From Paraspadella gotoi (lineage: Eukaryota; Chaetognatha), in contig CM119269.1 of NCBI GenBank assembly GCA_051294375.1, positions 3,080,026 to 3,144,025 on the forward strand: DNA of 64,000 nt, given 5' to 3'. The notes under the pieces are model-generated. The model was not told the origin of the DNA. It did not search any database and saw nothing but the letters and a program-made list of their open reading frames with translations. The translations under genes and the position numbers were made by a program. Shown piece after piece: positions 1 to 11,413 of the stretch (the first letter of the stretch is position 1; every line of letters starts with the position of its first letter).

Positions 1-683
1 TTTTCCTACATACAATTTTATACGTATTCCAAATTAAAAAAAAAAACGTTTAACAAATTGAACAAAAAAGGGAGATGACCATTTTTTCAAACGGTTGAAA
101 ATTACTCGGGAATAAAACTTTGAATGGGAAAACAAACACGGCATCAAAGACTGGGTCATTTCATACTCCGTCGGCGTAAATGATCAACAAACCCGACGTG
201 AATAATATCAAAGGTTTGAAAAAAAAATATTTACTGAGAAAGCGAAATCGTAAAGAAAAATAATAAAATCGTAAAATTTCTCTTAAAGTTTAAGAGACAC
301 GTCCGACTATAAACAATTTTAAAATTTAATTGCTAAAATAAAATAAAATTAACAGAAAGGGGGTTTATTAGTGAATGAAAGAATATGGGGGAATCGGGGT
401 GGGGGGGGGGAAGGGTTCGATTCACAGTTTGACGAAGACGGAATGATTGGGCGAAGCAAGGAGACATTTCTTTTTATTATTGAGGATTGAGGGTTTCAAC
501 GCCACGTGTCAATGACTTCGCGATGGAAAGGGTCGGGTGAGGAAGAGATGAAGAGTCGACTAGTGGAAATGAAGTTCGAAGAAATTCAACTCCATCCCGA
601 CGACAACTGCGCCATACCAGCAGCTGCGGCGGCGGCAGCTGCGGCCGCAGCTGCAGCGTCGTTAGGAGAAGCGCCGGAAGTGA
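1..683. other. ARID4 downstream region
   Basis: A/T-rich sequence downstream of ARID4 (minus strand). It holds a minus-strand AATAAA at 473-478, a plausible poly(A) signal about 205 nt past the spliced ARID4 stop, and a G-run near 400-410. Positions 586-683 would be coding only if the last ARID4 intron is retained. I see no other gene. Confidence 0.5.
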
Positions 684-904
684 CTACGGTGGCAGTTGCT
701 GGACCTGCTGCCGACGACGCTGAAATCGAAAAAAAAAAACCCGGAATTTTGAAAATAAATTTATGGTTCCAAACGGAACCGGGATTCATGCCATCATGGC
801 TCCTCTCCACCATTTGCTTATTTGGAACAAAAGAGCAATGACGTCGTGGAGAGGAGTGACATGATAGAATAAAAAGTTTTTTATTTTCGTAAATGGAATT
901 TACC
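586..904 (-). other. Alternative ARID4 C-terminus by intron retention (poly-Ala)
   Basis: The last ARID4 intron (903-720) has a good donor and a strong pyrimidine/CAG acceptor, and splicing yields a short tail ending [11 protein letters not shown]. If the intron is retained, the frame stays open through it and on to a stop at 586, adding a run of about 13 alanines and the ending GMAQLSSGWS. Both readings are seen directly; which transcript exists is unknown. Confidence 0.4.
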
Positions 905-3900
905 TGTGGTAGTGCAGGAGCAGTAGAGACTACAGGCGCGGCGGCTTCTTTTTTCCGCTTCAACTTTTTCCTTCTGCGATCAATCAACGCTACTTCGCTT
1001 TTGAGCGCCATGTAAACTTTTCGCATCTCCATGAGTTTTTCCTAATATTGAAAATATTTAAAGAGTTAAAATTAAAAATATAAATATCACGGGCAGTGAT
1101 TTTGATCGAGGAATTCAGAAAAAAAACCACTTTTTGCAATATTGCTAGAATATTACCTTCAAAATGATTAATTTTGAATCCTAAGACAAAGTGAGCTCGA
1201 TTACGGATTAATTGAAATCATCTGCTGCATTTTCTAATCAAGAATAAATATCATTTTTGCTACTTTTAATAAAAAAAATTATGTCCATTTTTGTCCATTT
1301 TCACTTTTGTCTTGAGATTTGAATGCCAAGATCATTGAAGAAAATTTTTTACTCCGGCTTTCGGGTCCTTCTTATCTTCTTTACCTCTGAGTTGGTTCAT
1401 TTTCAGTTGGTCATTTATTGTTTACCTATGAATTAATTTTAAATTGACTGGTCAAAAACTACATTTTTACATTTTATTACAATTTGTTAAACAAAAATAC
1501 TTCAAAATGTTCACAATTCTAATAAAATATTCCATATGAATGGTGCTTCTGGTACCTAAAAAATTAGAGCAAAATATTTAATACTTTTGCTGCAAAAAAT
1601 TTTTAAGTCAACTTTTAATTTGTGAGGATTTGTGAGGTGCGTTTTATTTGAACTAAAACACGGTTTTTAACTCATTTTATAGTTTTAACAGATGATAAAC
1701 ATACTAAGGTTGACAAATAAAAAAACCGCCTTCTTTATTGAAAGGGGAAGCGTCAGCAAATTAATTTCTCTCAATCGACAGCTTTTTGCGGAAAAATTTC
1801 CGCAAAAATCTGTCGATTTTTTAAATCTGCTTGGCAACCAAACTTTGAATAAATCATACGCTACCGAAGTTTTCGCGAAATAAAATTAGGAGAGAAAAAA
1901 GTTTATTTTTGTTTACAAACAACGACTTTTATTTTTGAAACGGACATGTTTCGATTCTTTTTCGAGTCTTCTGATTTTATAAGAAATTTGTCAAACATTA
2001 TGAAGTGGAGGACGGAATTTTTAGTGAAAAGGAATTTCGATACCAAAGTAAAATGACGGAGAGTTTATTTCAGTATAACAATCGGAAGGGAAAATGCGCG
2101 CAAAGAATAAATAACAATGACTTTTATATGCAACTACTTTGTTTACCAAAGTAGGAATGATGAAAGGGAATGGAATTATAGCCGAGAAATATTATTGACA
2201 TTTTTGCAATTTACAGAAATTCTTTTCTCACGAACTGCACTATTGATTGAAGAGAGAGGACGAGAGAGAGAGAGAGAGAGAGAGCGTCCACCCAAAGAAT
2301 TGAGTAATGCGATAGTATTGAAGGTCGAGGACAGCTGAAGGACAAGAAGTACTGACTATGTCGAAAAAAATAAAAATTTAACGCTTATTTATGGGGGCGT
2401 GAAGCATCCAAAATACTTAACACAGAGAGAAAGAGAAAAAGAGAGAAGTCAGAGCAAAAGTTCGAAAAAGGATAGAAATTAAGAAAAGAATGAAAACAAG
2501 AAAAAAGTTTCATAACATAGTGTGCCGGATTTTTTGCCTAGTAGTAGTATATCTAAAAAACGCAACAGTTTCTACGAGCAATTTATCTTTAAAAGTTGTT
2601 CTTACCATGAAAACATCGTTTTTAGTTTCTTCTTAAATTAAGGCTTGTATTACCGTAATTGGAATGATTGACGTGAAAGAAATAATGTCTTACCGTATTT
2701 TGAAAGATAGAAATTCTACCCAGTGAAGTTTTAGTGTTATAAGGAAAGATAACTAATGCCAACCGGTTTTTTTAAAATAAAGAGTGTTTCAATATTTATC
2801 AGTGGGAAAAAGAATTAATAGTTATTTAAGTTCCAATTTCATTATTGAAAATACCCAAAGCAAAATCACTGCCCACGTTTTTAAGTTTTTACAGTTTATA
2901 GTGTATTCACTTTCTCACATTCAGTTTATTATTACCTGAAGGAGAGTGATTCTCTCGTTAGGATCCATGGAGTCGTTGAGATTCAGGTTTAATGTCCAGC
3001 CTGTAAGAAATAAGGATTAACTTTTATTTCAAATTTATCAAAATTGTAAATTTGTTCATTCATAAGTCGTCAAATTTAATATGATTCCATCAAAACTTAC
3101 CGGCATAAGGAATGGGTTTTGGCTGCCGTGGATTTCGTTTCTCCATGGATCCCTTCGTTTTCTCCCGCGGCCGAGAATCTGTCGCTGGTTCCGCTGAGAA
3201 GAAAGAAGGCAAAAACGGTCAAACTCTTTGTCGAAACCCCCGATCCAACTTAACTCCGACTGACCCACGGCCTTGGTTTCGCCCTCGTCCTCGAACTCTT
3301 CTCTTCTCCGGCGACGTTCTTCCGCTACATCGACGGGACTTCCGACGGCGCCGCTCGAGTCTTCGGTGTCGCTCCCTTGGAGACGCGAAAAGGCCGACTT
3401 TTTGGAATGCTTGGCCGAGGTTCGTCGACCCTCCTTCCCTTCGCCCGTGCGAGAGCGGCGTTTCTTCGAAGCCGGCCAAAAAGAGTTTTCGTCCTAGTCG
3501 ATAGAAGATGGATGAATAGATAGAGTGTCATTTATAAAATTTAAAAGGAAGAAAGGTCGAAAACTTGCCTCATCTTCCTCTGGTGCGTCATGCTTCAGTC
3601 GCATCTTCTTCTTCATTAACGCCGAAGCCGAATTTGCTAAAAAAAACGATTGTAGCACTATCTTTAGTACACGAGGAGTCATAAATCGAGACCGAATCCA
3701 CTTACTGTTAGCGACGGCGGCGGCCGGGGCGTGCGTGGGAGAGTTGCTGGCAGTCGATGATTGCGAGGATCCCGATCCCGAAAATCCGATGACGAGTTGG
3801 GGCGTCGACGCCTGACTGGCGGCGTCCTCAGTGGCGCCGTCACCGGAAGTCGCTCCTCGAAATGACGCCAAAGAACCCAGGGTGTCGTAAAATCCCTCTG

Positions 3901-6900
3901 CGGCGCCAAATTTTTTTTGTTCGAAATAAGGTAAATGCAATTTTTACGGTTAATCTTTTTTCTTTATTTGTCATTCGTTTATAGATGGAAAGGTACAATA
4001 AGATTCTTTAGATTCCTTACTAATTTTCCGATTTTTTTTTCAATTCTATTTAATTTTTCTGCAAAAAGCATTCCGTAACTCTCCAATCTATTATCTCACC
4101 CGCCGGCTGCGGCCCTTGCGAACCAGAAGCCGAAGAAGACAGTAGCAAAAGATCGCATGCTCCAGAAAGCATCCCGCCGTCGTCGCCATCGTCGCCGACG
4201 GCAGCCGTGGCCGCGCCGCCAGTAGATCCCGGCGAAGCGGCGACTCCGGGAGGAGACCGAACTTGACTTAGACCGGCGGAAGACGCCAGTTGATGCTGGA
4301 ATCCGGCCGCGGCGCCACCGCTGCGTTCGCGACCGCGTCCACTCTCTACCGCTGTCAGTGCCGACGCGGCGTGATCGGCGAGAGTCTTGGGAGTGTAGAA
4401 GTAATAAAGAATTTTATTTCAATAGAGATAGTTTCTCCTTAACTCGCGATACCCAACTAACCTCATAGTGCGGAACAGTCGCCGTCGCCGTCCCCGTTGC
4501 GGCGTTTGCGACGCCGGAAACTGCTTCTCCCTCAGCCATTGATAGAAGCGACGAGGAAGCAGCTAGATCTAATAGAGACTGCGCCGACGCCGCCGATGAA
4601 AAACTAAAGAGATTAAAATTTCGCAATTAGACAAAAACGGACATCTTCACAACTGCGCCACTTCCTAAGCACACCTGGGCGGCGACACACAGTTTCCGAC
4701 GACTTGACGCGATTCTGTCGGCGAAGTGAAAGTCGGTCGGTTCACGACGCGAGAAGAGGAAGCGAGGGGAGACGTCGACGTCTGGAAAAAGAGACGAGAA
4801 AATAAAATATCCATCTTAGATCAGACAGAAGCTGAGCACAACCCAACCTTTGAACGAGAGTGGTGTCCCGAATGAACGGAAGGTGAGTGAAGGGCAGCAC
4901 CAGGCTCCATCGCCGCGACTCCCTCTGGCGAGCCGAGGGGAAAAAAGCGAGGAGGATCGAGCTCATCCGAGCCCATGGAAGGACCTACGGCGTTGGAGGC
5001 GAAGGGTCATTTACACAACACACCATAAGTTAAAACAACAAAGAGAGAGAAAGAGATATACCCTGAAGCGACTGTCCCAGTAGGTCGTGGTTGAGGTGGT
5101 CGTCGTGGTCGTGCTCAGGCGTCGACGGCGGTGAATCGAGGACGGAAGATGAAGAGGGCGCCGAGGGTCGCGGCGAAGTGGGGATCGGCTCCGGGACCGG
5201 CTCCGCTTTTGAGGATGGAGAGAAGGTCTCCTCGGACGTCGAAGGCTGACAATCTTGTAACGAGAAGATTTTCGATTATGCGAAAGTGTCACACGATTAT
5301 AATGAATTTTTCGAATGAGCTAACCCGCGTCTCTTCCAGTTCCCGGCTTCATCTTTTTTTTGGCCGCCTCGTCTCGAGCGGCACCGACGGCGCCACGCCC
5401 ATCAGTCGTCGCCTCGCTCTTCCTTTTCTTTTCTTTCTTTCCTCGCTTCTCCGACCGGGCATCTTCGTCGTCGGTGTACTTTCCTTTTTTTCCTCTCCCT
5501 TCATCAACTCCCCCGCCACCGGCCTTTCGTTTTGGAGATTCTCCTCGCTCGTTTTCCTCTTCTTTCCTCGATCCCTTCTTTCCTTTTCCTCCCTTTCCTC
5601 CTTTCTTTTCTCTGACGGCCTCGTCGCTCTCGTCCAAATCCTCTTCCTTCTTTGGCAAAGTTTGAGGATGATGATGATGATGATCAGCATCCAGCTTTTC
5701 CAGTCGAACTTCGATCGTTCCTTTTAAAGCAACATGAAATCGTTAGCTTAAAAAAAAGTTTTTTTCACCGTCAGTGACTTACCCTTTCTCGCTTCAATCT
5801 CATAACCCGTAAAATCTTTGGTCTCTTTTTTTACAGGGTCAGCGGGTTTTTCTTCGGGAGTGGTTTCTGACGCTTCTTTGGTTTCCTATTTTTCATGAAT
5901 AACGTTGCTGTTAACAAACCAAAAAACATTATTAACATTAAATAGAATGAAACCTTAGAGAATCTGGGAAGTTGCTCGAGATCGGCGTTGGCCTCAGAGT
6001 CGCTCGTGGAGGTGGACGGCTTTACGTCGACGGACGACTCGTAGGTCTTCTGACTGGGGAAAAACCCCTTGGGGCCGGTGACGGGGACGGCGATCACCGC
6101 GGTCTCTTCAGACTCTTTGCTGTTGCGTCGCGAAGTCTTTTTCTTTGAGGAGGTGGCGTTGAAGGCGCCTTCCTCCTCGTCATCCCCGTCCTCGCCTTCT
6201 TCCTCTGTCTTTGAAGGCGTGGCCAGCGGCGGCGGCGCCGTCGTCGTCGAACCGGTCGTCGTCGTCCCCGTAATCCGAGAAGTTACTTGCGGACCCACGG
6301 AGCTGATTAAAGAAAGACAATGACTTACGAATTCCAGTTTACAAGAGAGCCAATTAACTCTCACCCTGCGCTTGAAGAGACGGACGAAGAAGAGCCTCGC
6401 CTCAACCGGGTTGCCGCTCGAAAACCGGCATCTACGACGGCAACGGGATCTTCTGACGCCGACGCGCAGATGGCGCCAATGGACGGATCGTCGCCGCCTT
6501 CCGTGGTTGTGGACTGCTCTTTGTTGGAGTTGGAGCGGCGAAGCGTGCGAGCTTAAAGCGGATTTGAGTCAGAACAATGAACGCATTTAAAGATCATAAG
6601 TTTATACAAACCTAATGAAAAAGTAAGCTTCATTAAATTCTATAGAAACTCACCCGCTTTGGAAGTCTCCGAGGCGGAGGTGGTCTCAAACTTGTTAACA
6701 GAGCTGCCGCGGGAACTGCTGTGATCCGATCGCGTCGACGAAGCTGACGAGGGTCGTTTTCCTCCTAAAAATATTATCAGAGAAATTATCGGTCCCGACT
6801 ACCTTGCCGATGTCACACAAGAACTCACCTTTATGCTTGACCTTGCCGTGCTCCACTCTCCCGGCCAATGCGGTGAGACTTCCGTCCGCCTTTGCTCCTT

Positions 6901-9900
6901 TGACGCTGGCGACTCGAGGCGGGACAGCTTTTTTACGCGGCCGAGACACGTGACTTCCCGTCCCGCCTCCTTTTTCGATCAGTTTTTCGATTCGTTCGCG
7001 GCGAACCCATTCGTCGTATCTAAAATGAAGGGGGAAAAAAATATTATTTTCTTATTTTCTTATGTTATCTCCTAATAGATGCTTACCTCACGTTCCATCC
7101 CTGATAATGAACCAGGTAGAGAGTGTCTTCGGTTTCGTTGTCGATCTCAATAATTTTTGCAGGATAAGACTTTTCGTTCGTCTTCCTTTCGCCGTAGCGA
7201 ACCTTCACTTTGGCTCCCAATCCAAATTCGTCCTGGAGCAGAGATTAAGCGAATCTTTTTTCAAATACAGATGTAGACGAATAAATTTAAGAAGGATAAA
7301 AGGACGCGAAACCTTGGAAGCGTCGTACTCCATGTCGGCCTCTTCGGTGTCCTCGGAATCCGCCCTGTACCCGACAGAATCGGACTTTCCCTCCTCACCA
7401 CCCTTGACGAGCGAGTTGCCTCCACCCTTCCTCCTCTTTCCTTTTCCCTCTTCCTCTTCTTCCGCTTCCTCCTTTTCTTCTTCGGTCGTCTTGTCGTCCG
7501 CCTCCGGCTCCGCCTCCTTGATCGCCCCATCCTTTGACGTCGAGGCGGTGGCGATACAACGGCGCGCGTCTTTCGCGGCAACGCGACCGGAGGCATGACG
7601 CAGTCGGGCGCCGTCCGGTCTTCGTTGGAGGGGGAAAAAATTTAAAATTTATTTTTCTAAATAAGATCCGAAACATTTCGGCTCTTTTTACAAAAAAAAC
7701 CTATGGGTCGTAGTGCGTCCCGTGTCCATGGTGACAGCCAATCCGAGTTTGCGGTGAAATTCCTCAAAGGTGTAAAGATACTTCCTGAAGGCGGCCTTCA
7801 TCTTCGCCGATCCGGACGAAGCGCTGGCGCTCGGAAAACCCATCCGGACATAGACCTAAGACGGATACAAAACATTTTTAGCATAATGATAATGAACCAT
7901 ATTACGTGACAAATTTCGTCTCACCGTCCGCCATTTCATCTGGTTGGTGACCCGGTTGTAGCCTCCCATTTGCTGTACCAGGTTGAAGAGCCGGTAGAGA
8001 CTGAGGTCGCGATTGGCGACGACCGGCGCCGAGTTGATCGGAGTCCCGTAGTCGTCCATGAACTTCAACAGGCTAGCCACGAACCTATGGCGAAGAGAGA
8101 AAACAATGTTGCGTTCAGTGGACTTAATGGGCCGAACCAAAAACAAAAACGAACCTGTCCCTTTCTTCGTCGGGTTTGTACTCGTCGGAACTGTTATCTT
8201 CTTCGCTCAGGTGAGCGTCCTTGTCGTCGTCGACGGCCTGTTGACACGCAAGAAGCAAGAATCGGCGTTGAGTCGATGAAAAGGGAAAGGAAACTTTGAG
8301 ACTTGAAACTTACTTCTTCTTCCTCGTCGTCGTCGTCCTGGTCGTCCTCGCTTAGTAGGACGGTATCCGTTTCCCAAGTGGGAGGCATCTCTCCGGTATC
8401 CAAGTAGGCGATGGCCTTTTCCATCGCCGAACGAAGAACTTCTTTATCTTGCCTGTTAGGAGAAAAAAAAATATACTGTTAAAACAATATCTCATGCGTC
8501 GTATATGTATAATATCAATATCTACCTAAATAAGCGACTACTTTTCTTCATTTTTTGTTCGTCAGGAAAACTTTTTTTTTATAAAAAATTAAACACATTT
8601 TACTTTTTTGCAGTTTTTTAAACTAAAAATTATTAACTACAACGCCTCATACTCATACTCAGTCGGATCAATAAACAGATTTGGCCATTGCTTTTGACAT
8701 ATATGTCAACGCATGCGTGAAAACACTCGGCTAATCAAATAGTTCCATCTCATATCGAGCAAGGTAAGGAAAGACTAAGGAAATTTTCCACAACTTCTTT
8801 TGCAAAATAGACGTAGTGTTTACCGTCCATATTGTATCGAAAAACTTCGGGTCCGGCGGCCACTGCGAAAGGCCACCGGACCTTCACCCTTTTGCATATC
8901 ATTAGGCAGGTCAAACTCGGGAATCTTGGGTTTTAAGGCGATTGTACTGCCTCTTGTGCGACCAGGCGAGGTCCACGAATGAGGGGAGGATAGCGGAAAA
9001 GATGTTGCTACACTGTTTCAAAAATAATAGGATTTTACACTGATACTTTTAACATAGAAGAAAAAATTCAAGATTTGAAGTCGATAAAATCGGTGATAAA
9101 AAATTACATGCAACAAAGCAAAATATGACGGTAACAATATTAATCTCCAATGATCCATTGTCGATATATGGGCCATGACCCATTTAAAAACAAACGACCT
9201 TAAAAGCTTATTCGGGATAGTTAACTACTGATTAATATTCATTAATCATTGATAGCCAAGCTATGCTAAATTTCTAAAACTCACTTGGATCCATAATCAC
9301 GGTTGTACTCTTTAACGTCTTTCTGTAGGATACAATGAAACTTAGAGTCCTTGAAGGAGCGAACTAGCAGATACTCTTTGGAGGGAACTCCTCGGTGATC
9401 GGAGCGCGGATGAACGACTAGTGCAGGGAACCATGTTGGTTTATGGCTGCAGAACGAAAAAGAGGGGAGGGAGATTGACTGAATTACTGAGACGACCTCG
9501 CGTAGACGAAAAATAAAAAGCAAACGTTGAGCGACTAACCTCTGCGACGAAAGCGGCGACCCGAGCGGCGATGGTGTGGAGGCGTGGCTGCCGCTCGAGG
9601 TCTTCATCCGACGATCGTCCAATTTGGAAGAATCGATGATCGCCACCTTCCCGATCCACCATTTGGCGTAATCCTTGTTGGTGAGTTGAGCCGATTTGGG
9701 GGAACGCGATTTGGTTCTCTTGGCCGGGCTGCCAACGTCGTCGCCAGATTCAGCCTCTTCCTCTTCGTCCTCTTCGTCTTCATCGTAGTCCAAGTTCAAA
9801 ACAGGCGCCGAGACACGACTTCGTGGCTTTTGACCTGAAGTCGCTTAGAAGGTTAATACGAAGGCAATTTCAATTTTTAGTTCAGCGATACTCCCAACGA

Positions 9901-10589
9901 TATGCGAATTACTCTGAAACATCACAAAACTCCTTTTTGCCATTACAGACTATTCACCTCGTTTATGTTGCAGCACGGGAGTGCCAAAGTGCTCCGGGTG
10001 AGTGAGCGGAAGATTATCCAAATTTTCGCTGACATTGAAATGTTTTTCTCCTTTGAGACACAATGACGATCTCTTTAATGTTCGCTCATCGCCGTCATCG
10101 AACACCACAGTGTACGAGCTGAACGTTCCAAAGTTTTATTGGTTATTTACTGACAGGTTATTATAGCTAAACTTTTCAATTATATAGAGCTCAGAGGCCG
10201 ATTAGGCGTACAGAAACAAGACAGAACATGCCTGCAGTCGGTGAGTTTTTGAAGGACAGCTTCTTGAAATAGATTGGTATCTGGATTCTTAGCTTCTACG
10301 ACAGCTGAAACACGTAAGGGTCCTTTGATATTGTCGTCGGTAACAATGCAAGGGCCTCCTTGGGAACCTTACAGTTTCAAACAAAGTTTCTTTAAATATA
10401 TTAATAGGAGAGCTCACGTCTAACTAATGGAAGCTTACCGGTTCCTTTAAAGATGACCTTGCACTTGACGAGGCGAGTGACCTTCTTAACTTTGGCCTCG
10501 CAAAAGGCCCCTCTGTACTTGGCACTCACGTCGGTGCCTACAGTCAGATAGGGCGGCTCTTCGCCGGCCGCCGTCTTTCGTGTCGACAT
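684..10589 (-). CDS. ARID4: ARID4 (AT-rich interaction domain 4, RBBP1 family), 30 exons
   Basis: Chromatin regulator; in vertebrates ARID4A/B bind RB and belong to SIN3-HDAC complexes. Exons, gene order: 10589-10439, 10367-10232, 10118-9958, 9834-9540, 9446-9285, 8946-8824, 8452-8314, 8237-8155, 8084-7925, 7855-7701, 7619-7313, 7232-7087, 7019-6829, 6764-6654, 6551-6365, 6302-5954, 5885-5783, 5720-5325, 5253-5062, 4984-4848, 4781-4675, 4603-4462, 4385-4100, 3897-3706, 3636-3569, 3493-3265, 3193-3101, 3000-2936, 1041-904, 719-684. Every junction keeps phase, giving about 1,679 aa (vertebrate ARID4 is near 1,260-1,310). Visible domains: N-terminal Tudor ([20 protein letters not shown]), RBB1NT-like segment near residues 220-300, ARID near 417-520 ([11 protein letters not shown]), chromobarrel near 625-690 ([14 protein letters not shown]), and a C-terminal coiled segment ([17 protein letters not shown]). 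Two introns use GC donors (10231, 3568). I see no LxCxE RB motif. The long Ser/Ala/acidic middle is poorly conserved, so small exon errors are possible there. The 1.9-kb intron 2935-1042 is the largest. Confidence 0.9.
1774..1817. repeat. 44-nt near-perfect palindrome in ARID4 intron 28
   Basis: Inverted repeat with arms of about 21 nt (ATCGACAGCTTTTTGCGGAA and its complement) and one mismatch, with almost no loop. It can fold as a cruciform or RNA hairpin but is too short for a typical pre-miRNA. Confidence 0.75.
1941..1975 (-). repeat. Retroelement-like hairpin motif, copy 3
   Basis: On the minus strand this reads a short stem-loop followed by CGAAACATGTCCGTTT. The same CGAAACATGTCC follows a stem-loop at 17298-17340 and 20418-20455, so this is a decayed member of that dispersed family inside an ARID4 intron. 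Confidence 0.5.
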
Positions 10590-10956
10590 ATCGCCTGAAG
10601 CTAAAGAATAGGACGATTGGTCGAGGTGGAAAATACATCAAAAAAGCAGCTTGACGATACCTGGAAAGCTCGTTTTCTTGCTAGAAAATATTATCACTTG
10701 TCCTTTTTGAAAAAATCGGCCATTCTCAGGTCAAAGGGAACATGGCTTTGCGAAAATGTATTGCCGTGTGAGACGAGCGGATCGAAGCTTGGGAGTTGAC
10801 ATCTAATTTAGAAAACACATTGTAGTTATCGGAACTTCTTTATGAAAAACGATAATCTTTATAACTTGCTTTCAAGTTGGGAAACCGACTTGGGCAGGCA
10901 TGTAACAAAATTATGGAGCTGCTGGAACTTACATGGAGCAGCTGCAAAGGAGCGAG

Positions 10957-10992
10957 CCAATCATAACGAGGCTTGGGATCGTCGCAACCAAT
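10957..10992. promoter_or_regulatory. Paired CCAAT boxes upstream of ARID4
   Basis: CCAAT at 10957-10961 and 10988-10992, spaced 31 bp and about 370-400 bp upstream of the ARID4 start codon. CCAAT is the NF-Y core in animals. The same spacing recurs upstream of WTAP. No TATA box was seen; the transcription start is not defined. Confidence 0.45.
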
Positions 10993-11291
10993 CCGGTTTA
11001 GGCATAAGCCATAACAGAATCCGCTACATAACTTCGGCTTTCCGGGGTGGTATGTACATGTTTTTTATTCAATCGGTTTGGCTACCTTTCAAAGTTCAAA
11101 TGCCATTTACTAAATTAGCTAAACAGGGCATTTTTACAGGTTAAACCGTCTTAGCATCGTCTAATCCGCGCGTTGACATCAGTATTCTGTTTGAAATGAA
11201 TGTTGAAATGAAAGAAAGGTCCAATTTACGTCACAGATACAAAACGATTTGTTCGTACAAGAAAATCAGTTTTACAGTGGAGTGGTTTCAT

Positions 11292-11297
11292 TTTATT
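11292..11297 (-). terminator. WTAP poly(A) signal (AATAAA)
   Basis: Reverse complement reads AATAAA about 120 nt past the WTAP stop codon, a normal spacing for a cleavage/polyadenylation signal. Confidence 0.5.
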
Positions 11298-11413
11298 GAT
11301 AACACTACTGACCAAAAAATCCTTTATTATCACAATTAACATAACAAAATGAAGAGAAATTATAGTTCTGTGACAAATCGATGACTCTTTGTAAGTCAAG
11401 GGACAAAATGGTT

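Noticed and set aside
3200-3264. Long uninterrupted minus-strand frame across ARID4 3493-3100 as one exon
   Set aside because: A donor at 3264 and a strong pyrimidine-rich acceptor before 3193 give a 71-nt intron, and the downstream family motif is in phase only after splicing.
5128-5292. Arg/Ser-rich frame in ARID4 exon 19
   Set aside because: A different acceptor (5254) puts the exon in the acidic/Ser-rich frame that fits the phases on both sides.
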